Source: Lachnospiraceae bacterium
Lineage (GTDB): Bacteria > Bacillota > Clostridia > Lachnospirales > Lachnospiraceae
Direction: 5' to 3'
Assembly: GCA_017437205.1 (NCBI GenBank)
Contig: JAFSBP010000377.1
Coordinates: forward strand, 1 to 5,173
DNA length: 5,173 nucleotides
Shown: piece by piece, positions 1 through 4,866 of the stretch
How the letters are laid out: every line of letters begins with the position of its first letter
Position numbering within the stretch: the stretch's first letter is position 1
The notes under the pieces: generated by a model
What the model was told of the DNA's origin: nothing
Seen by the model: only the letters and a program-made list of their open reading frames with translations
The model's database searches: none
Made by a program: the position numbers and the translations under genes

Positions 1-369
1 TTAGTTTCTCAGGGAATCGGAACCTCCATGCTCCAGATGGGTAACATCGTGAAGAATCCGCTGATCTGGATACCGCCCACATTGGCATCAGCGATTACCG
101 GTCCCATTGCAACCTGTATTTTCAAACTGGAGATGAATGGTGCCGCGGTTTCTTCCGGCATGGGTACCTGCGGATTTGTCGGACAGATCGGCGTGTATAC
201 CGGTTGGCTGAACGATATTGCGGCTGGAACGAAGACAGCGATCACCGGATTTGACTGGTTCGGATTGATCATGATTTCCTTTGTACTGCCGGCGGTGCTG
301 ACACTGATTTTCGGTGAAATTCTGAGAAAGATCGGATGGATCAAAGAGAATGATCTGAAGTTGGATTGA
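1..369 (+). CDS. C-terminal part of a PTS EIIC_2-type membrane permease (5' end outside window)
   Basis: The reading frame is open from the first base and stops at TGA 367-369, giving 122 residues of a protein that starts upstream. The segment is hydrophobic and rich in Gly, Pro and Ala. Two stretches look membrane-embedded: about residues 19-43, around the motif NPLIWIPPTLASAITGP, and about residues 85-108, around WFGLIMISFVLPAVLTLIFG. A Gly-rich loop lies between them (GMGTCGFVGQ). It ends in a charged tail consistent with a cytoplasmic C-terminus. This pattern resembles PTS_EIIC_2 family permeases, which are annotated as PTS sugar transporter subunit IIC; the substrate of this subfamily is not known to me. 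No EIIB or EIIA domain is visible. It looks functionally unrelated to the ribosomal genes downstream. No hairpin terminator is visible after its stop, and the rplU promoter begins 15 bases later. The family call is from remembered resemblance. Confidence 0.75.
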   Translation, partial: LVSQGIGTSMLQMGNIVKNPLIWIPPTLASAITGPIATCIFKLEMNGAAVSSGMGTCGFVGQIGVYTGWLNDIAAGTKTAITGFDWFGLIMISFVLPAVLTLIFGEILRKIGWIKENDLKLD

Positions 370-383
370 TTTGTAAAAAGTGA

Positions 384-412
384 TTGACAAACCTATCATT
401 CTTTGCTATTAT
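384..412 (+). promoter_or_regulatory. Sigma-A promoter of the rplU-prp-rpmA unit
   Basis: A perfect -35 box, TTGACA (384-389), is followed by exactly 17 bases and a -10 box, TATTAT (407-412). A TG dinucleotide at 404-405 makes it an extended -10. Transcription would start near 419-420, just before the leader RNA. This is among the strongest promoter patterns in the window and suits a ribosomal protein operon. It is read from sequence only. Confidence 0.85.
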
Positions 413-420
413 TGTTTCTG

Positions 421-493
421 TACGTGCCGCACAATGAGGTTGGCAAGCTTCGAAGTTTACTTCGGACACCGTAGTTGGCGAGTAATGATAAAT
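421..493 (+). ncRNA. Ribosomal protein L21 leader (cis-regulatory RNA upstream of rplU)
   Basis: The stretch between the promoter and the rplU ribosome binding site can fold into nested helices. The apical hairpin is TTCGAAG (449-455), loop TTTA (456-459) and CTTCGGA (460-466). A short helix pairs GGT (438-440) with ACC (468-470). An outer helix pairs TGCCG (425-429) with TTGGCG bases 476-480. This position and general shape agree with the L21 leader family described in Firmicutes, in which the mRNA leader is thought to act in autoregulation of the L21 operon. The folding is by eye. Exact boundaries are approximate, and no covariance-model score was computed. Confidence 0.75.
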
Positions 494-506
494 AGGAGGA
501 GCCAAA

Positions 507-815
507 ATGTACGCAATTATTGCAACAGGCGGAAAGCAGTACAAGGTTGCTGAAGGTGATGTAATCCGTGTTGAGAAGCTGGGCGTAGAGGAAGGTGCTA
601 CTTATACTTTCGAGAACGTTCTTGCTGTAAACAACGGTGAGCTCGTAGTCGGTACCCCCAACGTAGCTGGTGCTACCGTTACTGCAACTGTTATGGGCGA
701 TGGACGGGCTAAGAAGGTTATCGTTTACAAGTATAAGAGAAAAAGCGGTTACCACAAGAAGAACGGTCACAGACAGGCTTATACACAGGTAAAGATCGAG
801 AAGATCAACGCATAA
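507..815 (+). CDS. rplU: 50S ribosomal protein L21 (bL21)
   Basis: The product is 102 residues, the normal length for L21, a structural protein of the large subunit that binds 23S rRNA. It opens with [14 protein letters not shown], the near-invariant L21 start. It ends with the signature [17 protein letters not shown] (about residues 78-94) and VKIEKI. The start at 507 is set by AGGAGG at 494-499 with 7 bases between it and ATG. Codon choice leans to GTT, GTA, GCT and CGT/AGA, as expected for a highly expressed gene and unlike the flanking permease. It is the first gene of the rplU-prp-rpmA unit, behind its own promoter and leader RNA, and prp follows after a 4-base gap. Confidence 0.98.
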   Translation: MYAIIATGGKQYKVAEGDVIRVEKLGVEEGATYTFENVLAVNNGELVVGTPNVAGATVTATVMGDGRAKKVIVYKYKRKSGYHKKNGHRQAYTQVKIEKINA

Positions 816-819
816 TTTT

Positions 820-1143
820 ATGATTAGTGTAAGATTTGCCATCGATTCCGAAGGGCTGTACCGCGGATTCACCGTGGAGGGACATGCCGAATATGCTGAT
901 CCGGGAGAAGATATTCTCTGTGCAGCGGTGTCGGCATTGACACAGAATACCGTGAATTCCATCGAAGCATTCACTGAGGACGAATTCGTCTGTGATGTGG
1001 ATGACGGATATTTACATGTAGAGTTTCCCGAAAAGCTCAGTGAGGAGTCAAAGCTTCTGATGAACAGTCTTAATTTGGGACTGGAGAATATCGTCAGAGC
1101 TTACGGAACAGAGTGGTTAGAGATTGTGACTGAGGAGGTGTAA
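820..1143 (+). CDS. prp: Ribosomal-processing cysteine protease Prp
   Basis: The product is 107 residues, typical for Prp, the small cytoplasmic cysteine protease that removes the N-terminal extension of ribosomal protein L27 in Firmicutes. The catalytic pair is visible: His22 in [16 protein letters not shown] and Cys34 in the same stretch, with the 11-residue spacing between them and the same numbering known for the Staphylococcus aureus enzyme. The rest of the family pattern ([14 protein letters not shown], then an acidic C-terminal half) also fits. It lies between rplU and its substrate gene rpmA, the conserved arrangement. The start at 820 lies 4 bases after the rplU stop, and no Shine-Dalgarno motif sits at normal distance. 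Translation is therefore probably coupled to rplU, which would keep protease levels below those of the ribosomal proteins. That last point is inference. Confidence 0.95.
   Translation: MISVRFAIDSEGLYRGFTVEGHAEYADPGEDILCAAVSALTQNTVNSIEAFTEDEFVCDVDDGYLHVEFPEKLSEESKLLMNSLNLGLENIVRAYGTEWLEIVTEEV
1133..1138 (+). promoter_or_regulatory. Ribosome binding site of rpmA
   Basis: AGGAGG lies inside the last codons of prp and is 9 bases from ATG 1148 and 12 bases from the alternative ATG 1151. The spacing favours 1148. The strong site contrasts with the missing site before prp and would give L27 independent, high initiation. Confidence 0.8.
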
Positions 1144-1147
1144 CACA

Positions 1148-1441
1148 ATGATGACAATGAACCTTCAATTATTTGCTCATAAGAAAGGTGTTGGTTCCAC
1201 CAAGAACGGCAGAGATTCCGAGTCTAAGCGTCTTGGCGCGAAGAGAGCTGACGGACAGTTCGTTCTGGCAGGCAACATTCTTTACAGACAGCGCGGAACT
1301 AAGATTCATCCCGGTATCAACGTAGGTATCGGAAGCGATGACACCCTGTACGCAAAGGTAGACGGTGTTGTACGTTTCGAGCGCAAGGGCAGAGACAAAA
1401 AGCAGGTTTCTGTATATCCTAAAGTAGCTGTAAACGAGTAA
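1148..1441 (+). CDS. rpmA: 50S ribosomal protein L27 (bL27) with cleavable N-terminal extension
   Basis: The product is 97 residues. After the extension it is a standard L27, with [21 protein letters not shown] from residue 10 on, then [19 protein letters not shown] and the C-terminal [18 protein letters not shown]27 sits at the 50S peptidyl-transferase centre, where its N-terminus reaches towards the tRNA ends. The first nine residues, MMTMNLQLF, match the Firmicutes extension (consensus like MLKLNLQFF) that must be cut between Phe9 and Ala10 by Prp. The protease gene is directly upstream. The start is ATG 1148; an in-frame ATG directly after it, at 1151, would give an extension one residue shorter. 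Codon choice is like rplU. A hairpin terminator follows the stop. Confidence 0.98.
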   Translation: MMTMNLQLFAHKKGVGSTKNGRDSESKRLGAKRADGQFVLAGNILYRQRGTKIHPGINVGIGSDDTLYAKVDGVVRFERKGRDKKQVSVYPKVAVNE

Positions 1442-1450
1442 TGAAGAAGT

Positions 1451-1487
1451 GGGCTGTCGCACAGATGTGTGGCAGCCCTAAATTTTT
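1451..1487 (+). terminator. Rho-independent terminator of the rplU-prp-rpmA unit
   Basis: A 12-bp stem pairs 1451-1462 (GGGCTGTCGCAC) with 1467-1478 (GTGTGGCAGCCC) around the loop AGAT, with two G-T wobbles and no bulge. It begins 9 bases after the rpmA stop. The T tract is imperfect (TAAATTTTT, 1479-1487), so some read-through into obgE is possible. Confidence 0.88.
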
Positions 1488-1526
1488 GGCGACGTAGAAT
1501 ACATCAAATTATTTTTTAGGAATAGA

Positions 1527-1556
1527 TTTACAACAACAGGAACAATATGGTATTAT
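1527..1556 (+). promoter_or_regulatory. Probable sigma-A promoter of the obgE-yhbY-nadD/yqeK-rsfS unit
   Basis: TTTACA (1527-1532) is followed by 18 bases and TATTAT (1551-1556). A TG at 1548-1549 forms an extended -10. Transcription would begin near 1563, leaving a leader of about 65 bases before obgE. It lies just after the terminator of the preceding unit, so obgE and its followers can be expressed apart from the ribosomal protein genes. Confidence 0.75.
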
Positions 1557-1565
1557 ATACACGTA

Positions 1566-1600
1566 AGCAATGAGCAGTGCGCAATTCTCTTATGCACTGC
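1566..1600 (+). repeat. Palindrome with degenerate 7-base repeats in the obgE leader
   Basis: A perfect 7-bp inverted repeat, GCAGTGC (1574-1580) and GCACTGC (1594-1600), encloses a 13-base loop. It overlaps three imperfect 7-base units in tandem: AGCAATG (1566-1572), AGCAGTG (1573-1579) and CGCAATT (1580-1586). No T run follows, so it is not a terminator. It falls within the predicted 5' leader of the obgE transcript. It may be an mRNA hairpin, or a remnant of a small dispersed intergenic repeat. Only one copy is in this window, so the second idea cannot be tested here. Confidence 0.55.
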
Positions 1601-1629
1601 CTAAAGATAAATGAAGTGAGGTATCTTTT

Positions 1630-2925
1630 ATGTCTATGTTTGCAGATCAGGCCCGGATCTTTATTAAATCCGGCAAGGGCGGTGACGGTCACGTGAGTTT
1701 CCGCCGTGAGCTGTTTGTGCCGGATGGCGGTCCCGATGGCGGTGACGGCGGCAGAGGCGGAGACATTATTTTTCAAGTAGATAAGGGACTTAACACCCTT
1801 TATGATTTCAGACATGTGCGCAAGTACGTGGCAAAGCCGGGCGAGGAAGGCGGAAAGCGCCGCTGCCACGGTAAAGATGCAGAAGATTTGGTGATTAAGG
1901 TTCCGGAAGGAACGGTAATTCGTGATGCGGAGAGCGGTAAAGTCATTGCCGATATGTCCGGCGAGGAGAATCAGCGAAAGATCATCTTAAAGGGTGGAAA
2001 AGGCGGCTGTGGCAACATGCACTATGCTACTTCCACCATGCAGGCACCGAAGTATGCCCAGCCCGGTCAGGCGGGACAAGAACTTTGGGTGATTTTGGAG
2101 CTGAAGGTAATCGCGGATGTGGGTCTGGTCGGTTTCCCGAACGTGGGTAAATCCACCTTGATTTCCCGCGTGTCAAACGCAAAGCCAAAGATTGCAAATT
2201 ACCATTTTACGACATTGGATCCCCATCTTGGCGTAGTTGATTTAGGTGACGGAAAAGGCTTTGTCATGGCAGATATCCCCGGACTCATTGAGGGAGCATC
2301 CGAAGGTATTGGTCTGGGTCACAACTTTCTTAAGCATATTGAGCGCACCCGCGTGTTGATTCATGTGGTTGATGCGGCTAGCGTGGAGGGACGTGATCCC
2401 ATCGCGGATATTAAAGCAATCAATAAGGAGTTGGAGGCGTACAATCCGGAACTTCTCACGAGACCTCAGGTGATCGCCGCAAATAAGATTGATGCGATCT
2501 ATGACGAGGAGGATCCCACCATTGATCTGCTGAAAGAAGAGTTTGAGCCTCTTGGCATCAAAGTTTATCCGATTTCCGGTGTCAGCGGTCAGGGCATCAA
2601 GGAATTGATGTATGCGGTTTATGAACTACTGCAGACCGGAGAGAGAAAGCCGGGTGTTTTTGAGGCGGAATTTGCTGTGGACAGTCTCCGCTTGTATGAG
2701 AATCTGCCCTTCACCGTTGAGAAAAATGACGACGGAGAATATGTGGTGGAAGGTCCGCTGATTGAGAAGATGCTTGGATATACAAATCTTGACTCTGAGA
2801 AGGGCTTTGAGTTCTTCCAGAAATTCCTGAAAGAGCGCGGCATTTTGGCCCGTCTGGAGGAAGAAGGCATTGAAGAGGGAGACACAGTACGCATGTACGG
2901 TCTCGCATTTGATTATTACAAATAG
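1630..2925 (+). CDS. obgE: Obg family GTPase (50S assembly, stress-linked)
   Basis: The product is 431 residues, with the three-part layout of Firmicutes Obg. The Gly-rich Obg fold spans about residues 3-160, with SGKGGDGHVSFRRE and the PDGGPDGGDGGRGGD run. The G domain spans about 161-335, with G1 GFPNVGKST (168-176), the G2 region FTTLDPHLG (193-201), G3 DIPGLIEGA (215-223), G4 NKID (285-288) and G5 SGVSG (316-320). The C-terminal OCT domain (about 350-431) ends in VRMYGLAFDYYK. Obg binds the 50S subunit, acts late in its assembly and is known to bind ppGpp. The start at 1630 is 8 bases after GTGAGG (1616-1621), a fair but not perfect ribosome site. Most family members begin MFVDxA or MFADxA, so Met3 at 1636 is an alternative, with poorer spacing. 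It heads the second unit, and yhbY follows after 15 bases. Confidence 0.97.
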   Translation: MSMFADQARIFIKSGKGGDGHVSFRRELFVPDGGPDGGDGGRGGDIIFQVDKGLNTLYDFRHVRKYVAKPGEEGGKRRCHGKDAEDLVIKVPEGTVIRDAESGKVIADMSGEENQRKIILKGGKGGCGNMHYATSTMQAPKYAQPGQAGQELWVILELKVIADVGLVGFPNVGKSTLISRVSNAKPKIANYHFTTLDPHLGVVDLGDGKGFVMADIPGLIEGASEGIGLGHNFLKHIERTRVLIHVVDAASVEGRDPIADIKAINKELEAYNPELLTRPQVIAANKIDAIYDEEDPTIDLLKEEFEPLGIKVYPISGVSGQGIKELMYAVYELLQTGERKPGVFEAEFAVDSLRLYENLPFTVEKNDDGEYVVEGPLIEKMLGYTNLDSEKGFEFFQKFLKERGILARLEEEGIEEGDTVRMYGLAFDYYK

Positions 2926-2940
2926 TGAGGATACGAAGAG

Positions 2941-3231
2941 ATGACCAGTAAACAGAGAGCATATTTGAAGAGTCTGGCGATGACGATGGAGCCGATTTTG
3001 CAGATTGGAAAGTCCAGCCTTACCCCTGAACTTTGCCAGGCAACGGACGAGGCGCTGGAGGCCAGAGAGCTGATCAAGCTTCATATGCTGAAGAATTGTT
3101 TTGATGATTGCAATCAGATCGCTCAGATGTTGGCTGAGCGCACCCGTTCCGAGGTGGTACAGGTGATCGGAAAGAAGATCGTTCTGTACCGTGAATCTAA
3201 AACAAAGAAAAGGATTGAACTGCCTAAATGA
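2941..3231 (+). CDS. yhbY: YhbY-type CRM-domain RNA-binding protein (ribosome assembly)
   Basis: The product is 96 residues and consists of a single CRM domain, the full normal length. It corresponds to YhbY of Escherichia coli and YqeI of Bacillus subtilis, which associate with pre-50S particles. The family pattern is clear: KQRAYLKSLA at the start, MEPILQIGKSS in the middle, the conserved EALEARELIKLHMLKNC helix-strand (about residues 38-54), and VVQVIGKKIVLYRES near the end. The loop normally written GxxG reads GKSS here, so the second Gly is replaced. The start follows GTGAGG (2925-2930) with 10 bases between. Its stop overlaps the start of the next gene in ATGA (3228-3231), indicating translational coupling with nadD. 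Confidence 0.93.
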   Translation: MTSKQRAYLKSLAMTMEPILQIGKSSLTPELCQATDEALEARELIKLHMLKNCFDDCNQIAQMLAERTRSEVVQVIGKKIVLYRESKTKKRIELPK

Positions 3232-4469
3232 GTATTCGTAAACGAATCGGTATTTTCGGCGGCACTTTTGATCCCATCCATCAGGCACATCTGACACTGG
3301 GCGAGATTGCTTACCGCCAGTTTGGGCTTGATGAGATATGGTTTATGCCGTCGAAGCAGCCGCCACACAAACTGGATAAGCCGGTCAGTCCGGTGGAACA
3401 TCGTTTTGCGATGGTGCGTCTTGCGACAGCGGACACACCTTATTTCCGGTGTTCGGGATTTGAGTTGGGACTGCCCGGAAAATCGTATACGGCGAACACG
3501 CTGACCACATTAAATCAACTGTATCCGGATGCACAGTTTTATTTTATCATGGGGGGTGACTCTCTCTTTGCATTAGAAGAGTGGTACCAGCCGGAAATAA
3601 TTATGAAGCAGGCGGTAATTTTGGCGGCGGTCAGAGAAAATCATGATACGTTTAAGATGCAGGAGCAGATTGAATATCTCTCCGATAAATATGAAGCGGA
3701 TATCCGATTGCTTTATGCACCGTTGATGGATGTTTCCTCCAGTGATATCCGTCGTTTGCTTCGTCAGGGCAAAGATATATCGGAAATGCTCTGTGAGCCG
3801 GTGGAGCGCTATATTCGTGACCAGGGGCTTTACACAGACAAATATATGGGTACGATGGCGGAGGTAAAGATAAGTTCGCTTCCCGAGACAACCGTCAGTG
3901 AGATTGCGTCCGGGTTGAAGGCGACACTAAAGCCCCATCGCTATGAACACACATTGAATGTGGCGGTGATGGCCAGACAGTTGGCTGTTGCCTCCGGAAT
4001 TGATCCGGAAAAGGCTTACTTGGCCGGACTTTTGCATGACAGTGCAAAGAGCTACACAGATGAAGAATTGCTGGCTTTATGCCGATTGAGAAACATCGAG
4101 ATTACTGAGGCTGAGCTTCGTGCGCCTTATCTTCTCCATGCCAAATACGGAGCATGGATGGCAGAGTATGTCTACGGGATCGATGATCCGGAGATTTGCG
4201 ACGCAATTCGCTGTCACACGACTGGGGCTCCGGGCATGAACACGTTGGAAAAGGTGATTTTTGTTGCGGACTACCTTGAACCGGGCAGGAATCAGGCACC
4301 GCATCTGCATATTTTACGTAAACTGGCAGAAAAAGATCTGGACATGACAGTTCACCGCATATTGCAGGATACTTTAGAGTACCTTCAAGAGAAGAACGCA
4401 CAGATTGATCCGAAAACACAGGAAACATATCGATGGATCAGCGAATCCATCGCAGAGAAAGGAGAATAA
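3228..4469 (+). CDS. nadD-yqeK: Fused nicotinate-nucleotide adenylyltransferase (NadD) and YqeK-type HD hydrolase
   Basis: One frame of 413 residues holds two enzymes that are separate neighbouring genes in Bacillus subtilis. Residues 1 to about 203 are NadD, which joins ATP to nicotinate mononucleotide to make deamido-NAD. The nucleotide-binding motif GGTFDPIHQAH is at 11-21 (the usual HxGH reads HQAH), with MPSKQPPHK at 40-48, MGGDSL at 108-113 and SSSDIR at 170-175. Residues about 215-413 are YqeK, an HD-domain family known for symmetrical Ap4A hydrolysis. Its metal ligands are visible as His241 in YEHTLNV, His270-Asp271 in LLHDSAK, His304 in HAKYG, His330 in RCHTTG and Asp348 in VADYLEPGR. 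The linker holds Met207 and Met210 (3846, 3855), possible internal starts for YqeK alone, but no good ribosome site precedes them. The start overlaps the yhbY stop by 4 bases and rsfS begins 1 base after the stop, so the gene is tightly coupled on both sides. Confidence 0.95.
   Translation: MSIRKRIGIFGGTFDPIHQAHLTLGEIAYRQFGLDEIWFMPSKQPPHKLDKPVSPVEHRFAMVRLATADTPYFRCSGFELGLPGKSYTANTLTTLNQLYPDAQFYFIMGGDSLFALEEWYQPEIIMKQAVILAAVRENHDTFKMQEQIEYLSDKYEADIRLLYAPLMDVSSSDIRRLLRQGKDISEMLCEPVERYIRDQGLYTDKYMGTMAEVKISSLPETTVSEIASGLKATLKPHRYEHTLNVAVMARQLAVASGIDPEKAYLAGLLHDSAKSYTDEELLALCRLRNIEITEAELRAPYLLHAKYGAWMAEYVYGIDDPEICDAIRCHTTGAPGMNTLEKVIFVADYLEPGRNQAPHLHILRKLAEKDLDMTVHRILQDTLEYLQEKNAQIDPKTQETYRWISESIAEKGE
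4458..4464 (+). promoter_or_regulatory. Ribosome binding site that decides the rsfS start
   Basis: AAAGGAG ends 6 bases before ATG 4471. The frame is open upstream to an earlier ATG at 4405, but that start has no ribosome site, overlaps nadD-yqeK by 65 bases and adds 22 residues not typical of the family. Confidence 0.85.
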
Positions 4470-4470
4470 T

Positions 4471-4821
4471 ATGAACAACGCAAAGGAAATGGTAAAACTG
4501 ATCTATCAGGCACTTGAGGATAAGAAGGCAGAGGATATCGAGGTAATTGATATTGCAGAGGTTTCCTGTCTCGCAGATTACTTCATCATCACCCACGGAG
4601 AGAACAGTAATCAAGTTCAGGCAATGGCCGACAGCGTGGATGAGGCGATGACGAAGGCAGGTTTTACCTGTCGTGGAGTTGAGGGATATCAGGCTGCCCA
4701 CTGGATACTTTTGGATTACAGCGACGTTGTAGTGCATGTATTCTCAGGCGATGACCGCCGTTTCTACGATTTGAGCCGCATTTGGAGAGACGGAAAAACG
4801 GTGGATATAAATGAAATTTAA
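4471..4821 (+). CDS. rsfS: Ribosomal silencing factor RsfS (RsfA/YqeL/Iojap family)
   Basis: The product is 116 residues, the normal length. RsfS binds ribosomal protein L14 on the 50S subunit and blocks joining of the 30S, which lowers translation when nutrients run short. The family pattern is clear: an N-terminal helix, then VIDIAEVSCLADYFIITHG (about residues 25-43), NSNQVQAMAD (46-55), a Gly-rich turn RGVEGY (68-73), HWILLDYSDVVVHVF (77-91) and RRFYDLSRIWRDG (96-108). The usual LExLW near the end reads LSRIW, a mild change. The start at 4471 is supported by the strong ribosome site AAAGGAG and by length. It begins 1 base after the nadD-yqeK stop. Its place after nadD and yqeK is conserved in Firmicutes, which supports the whole block being one transcript. 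No hairpin terminator follows. Confidence 0.96.
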   Translation: MNNAKEMVKLIYQALEDKKAEDIEVIDIAEVSCLADYFIITHGENSNQVQAMADSVDEAMTKAGFTCRGVEGYQAAHWILLDYSDVVVHVFSGDDRRFYDLSRIWRDGKTVDINEI

Positions 4822-4856
4822 GGGCGCAAAAGCCGGATTATCAAAATGATGAGATT

Positions 4857-4862
4857 GGGGGA
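4857..4862 (+). promoter_or_regulatory. Probable ribosome binding site for the last reading frame
   Basis: GGGGGA ends 4 bases before ATG 4867. It is G-rich and close to the start, so acceptable but not ideal. It supports 4867 over the in-frame ATG at 4846, before which no such motif is seen. Confidence 0.55.
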
Positions 4863-4866
4863 ACAA

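Noticed and set aside
345..404. 10-bp inverted repeat (345-354 with 395-404) around the permease stop, considered as a terminator
   Set aside because: The loop is 40 bases long, the stem is AT-rich, no T run follows it, and the right arm lies in the spacer of the rplU promoter. It is most likely chance.
396..974. Long minus-strand open frame of 192 residues
   Set aside because: It lies opposite the rplU leader, rplU and part of prp, has no ribosome site or recognisable domain, and is Ser/Leu-rich as expected for the complement of a biased gene.
1441..1497. 18-codon frame starting at the ATG that overlaps the rpmA stop
   Set aside because: It is made up almost entirely of the terminator hairpin, has no ribosome site, and would be transcribed only with the terminator.
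1611..1619. Minimal frame ATG-AAG-TGA next to the obgE ribosome site
   Set aside because: Two codons in an A-rich leader are expected by chance, and no ribosome site precedes it.
1699..1765. Repetitive GGCGG / GGTGACGG stretch
   Set aside because: It is explained by the Gly-rich Obg fold encoded there, which is typical of every Obg protein, and is not a separate repeat element.
2626..3297. Minus-strand open frame of 223 residues
   Set aside because: It lies opposite the obgE 3' end and all of yhbY, both certain genes. The protein shows no domain pattern and no plausible start context.
4405..4470. Upstream extension of rsfS to ATG 4405
   Set aside because: It overlaps the certain nadD-yqeK coding end, lacks a ribosome site and adds 22 residues foreign to the family, while ATG 4471 has AAAGGAG at good spacing.
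4782..4811. Possible promoter TTGGAG, 18 bases, TATAAA inside the end of rsfS
   Set aside because: The -35 box matches only three of six consensus positions and there is no extended -10. It is too weak to annotate, although the downstream gene could still have its own promoter.
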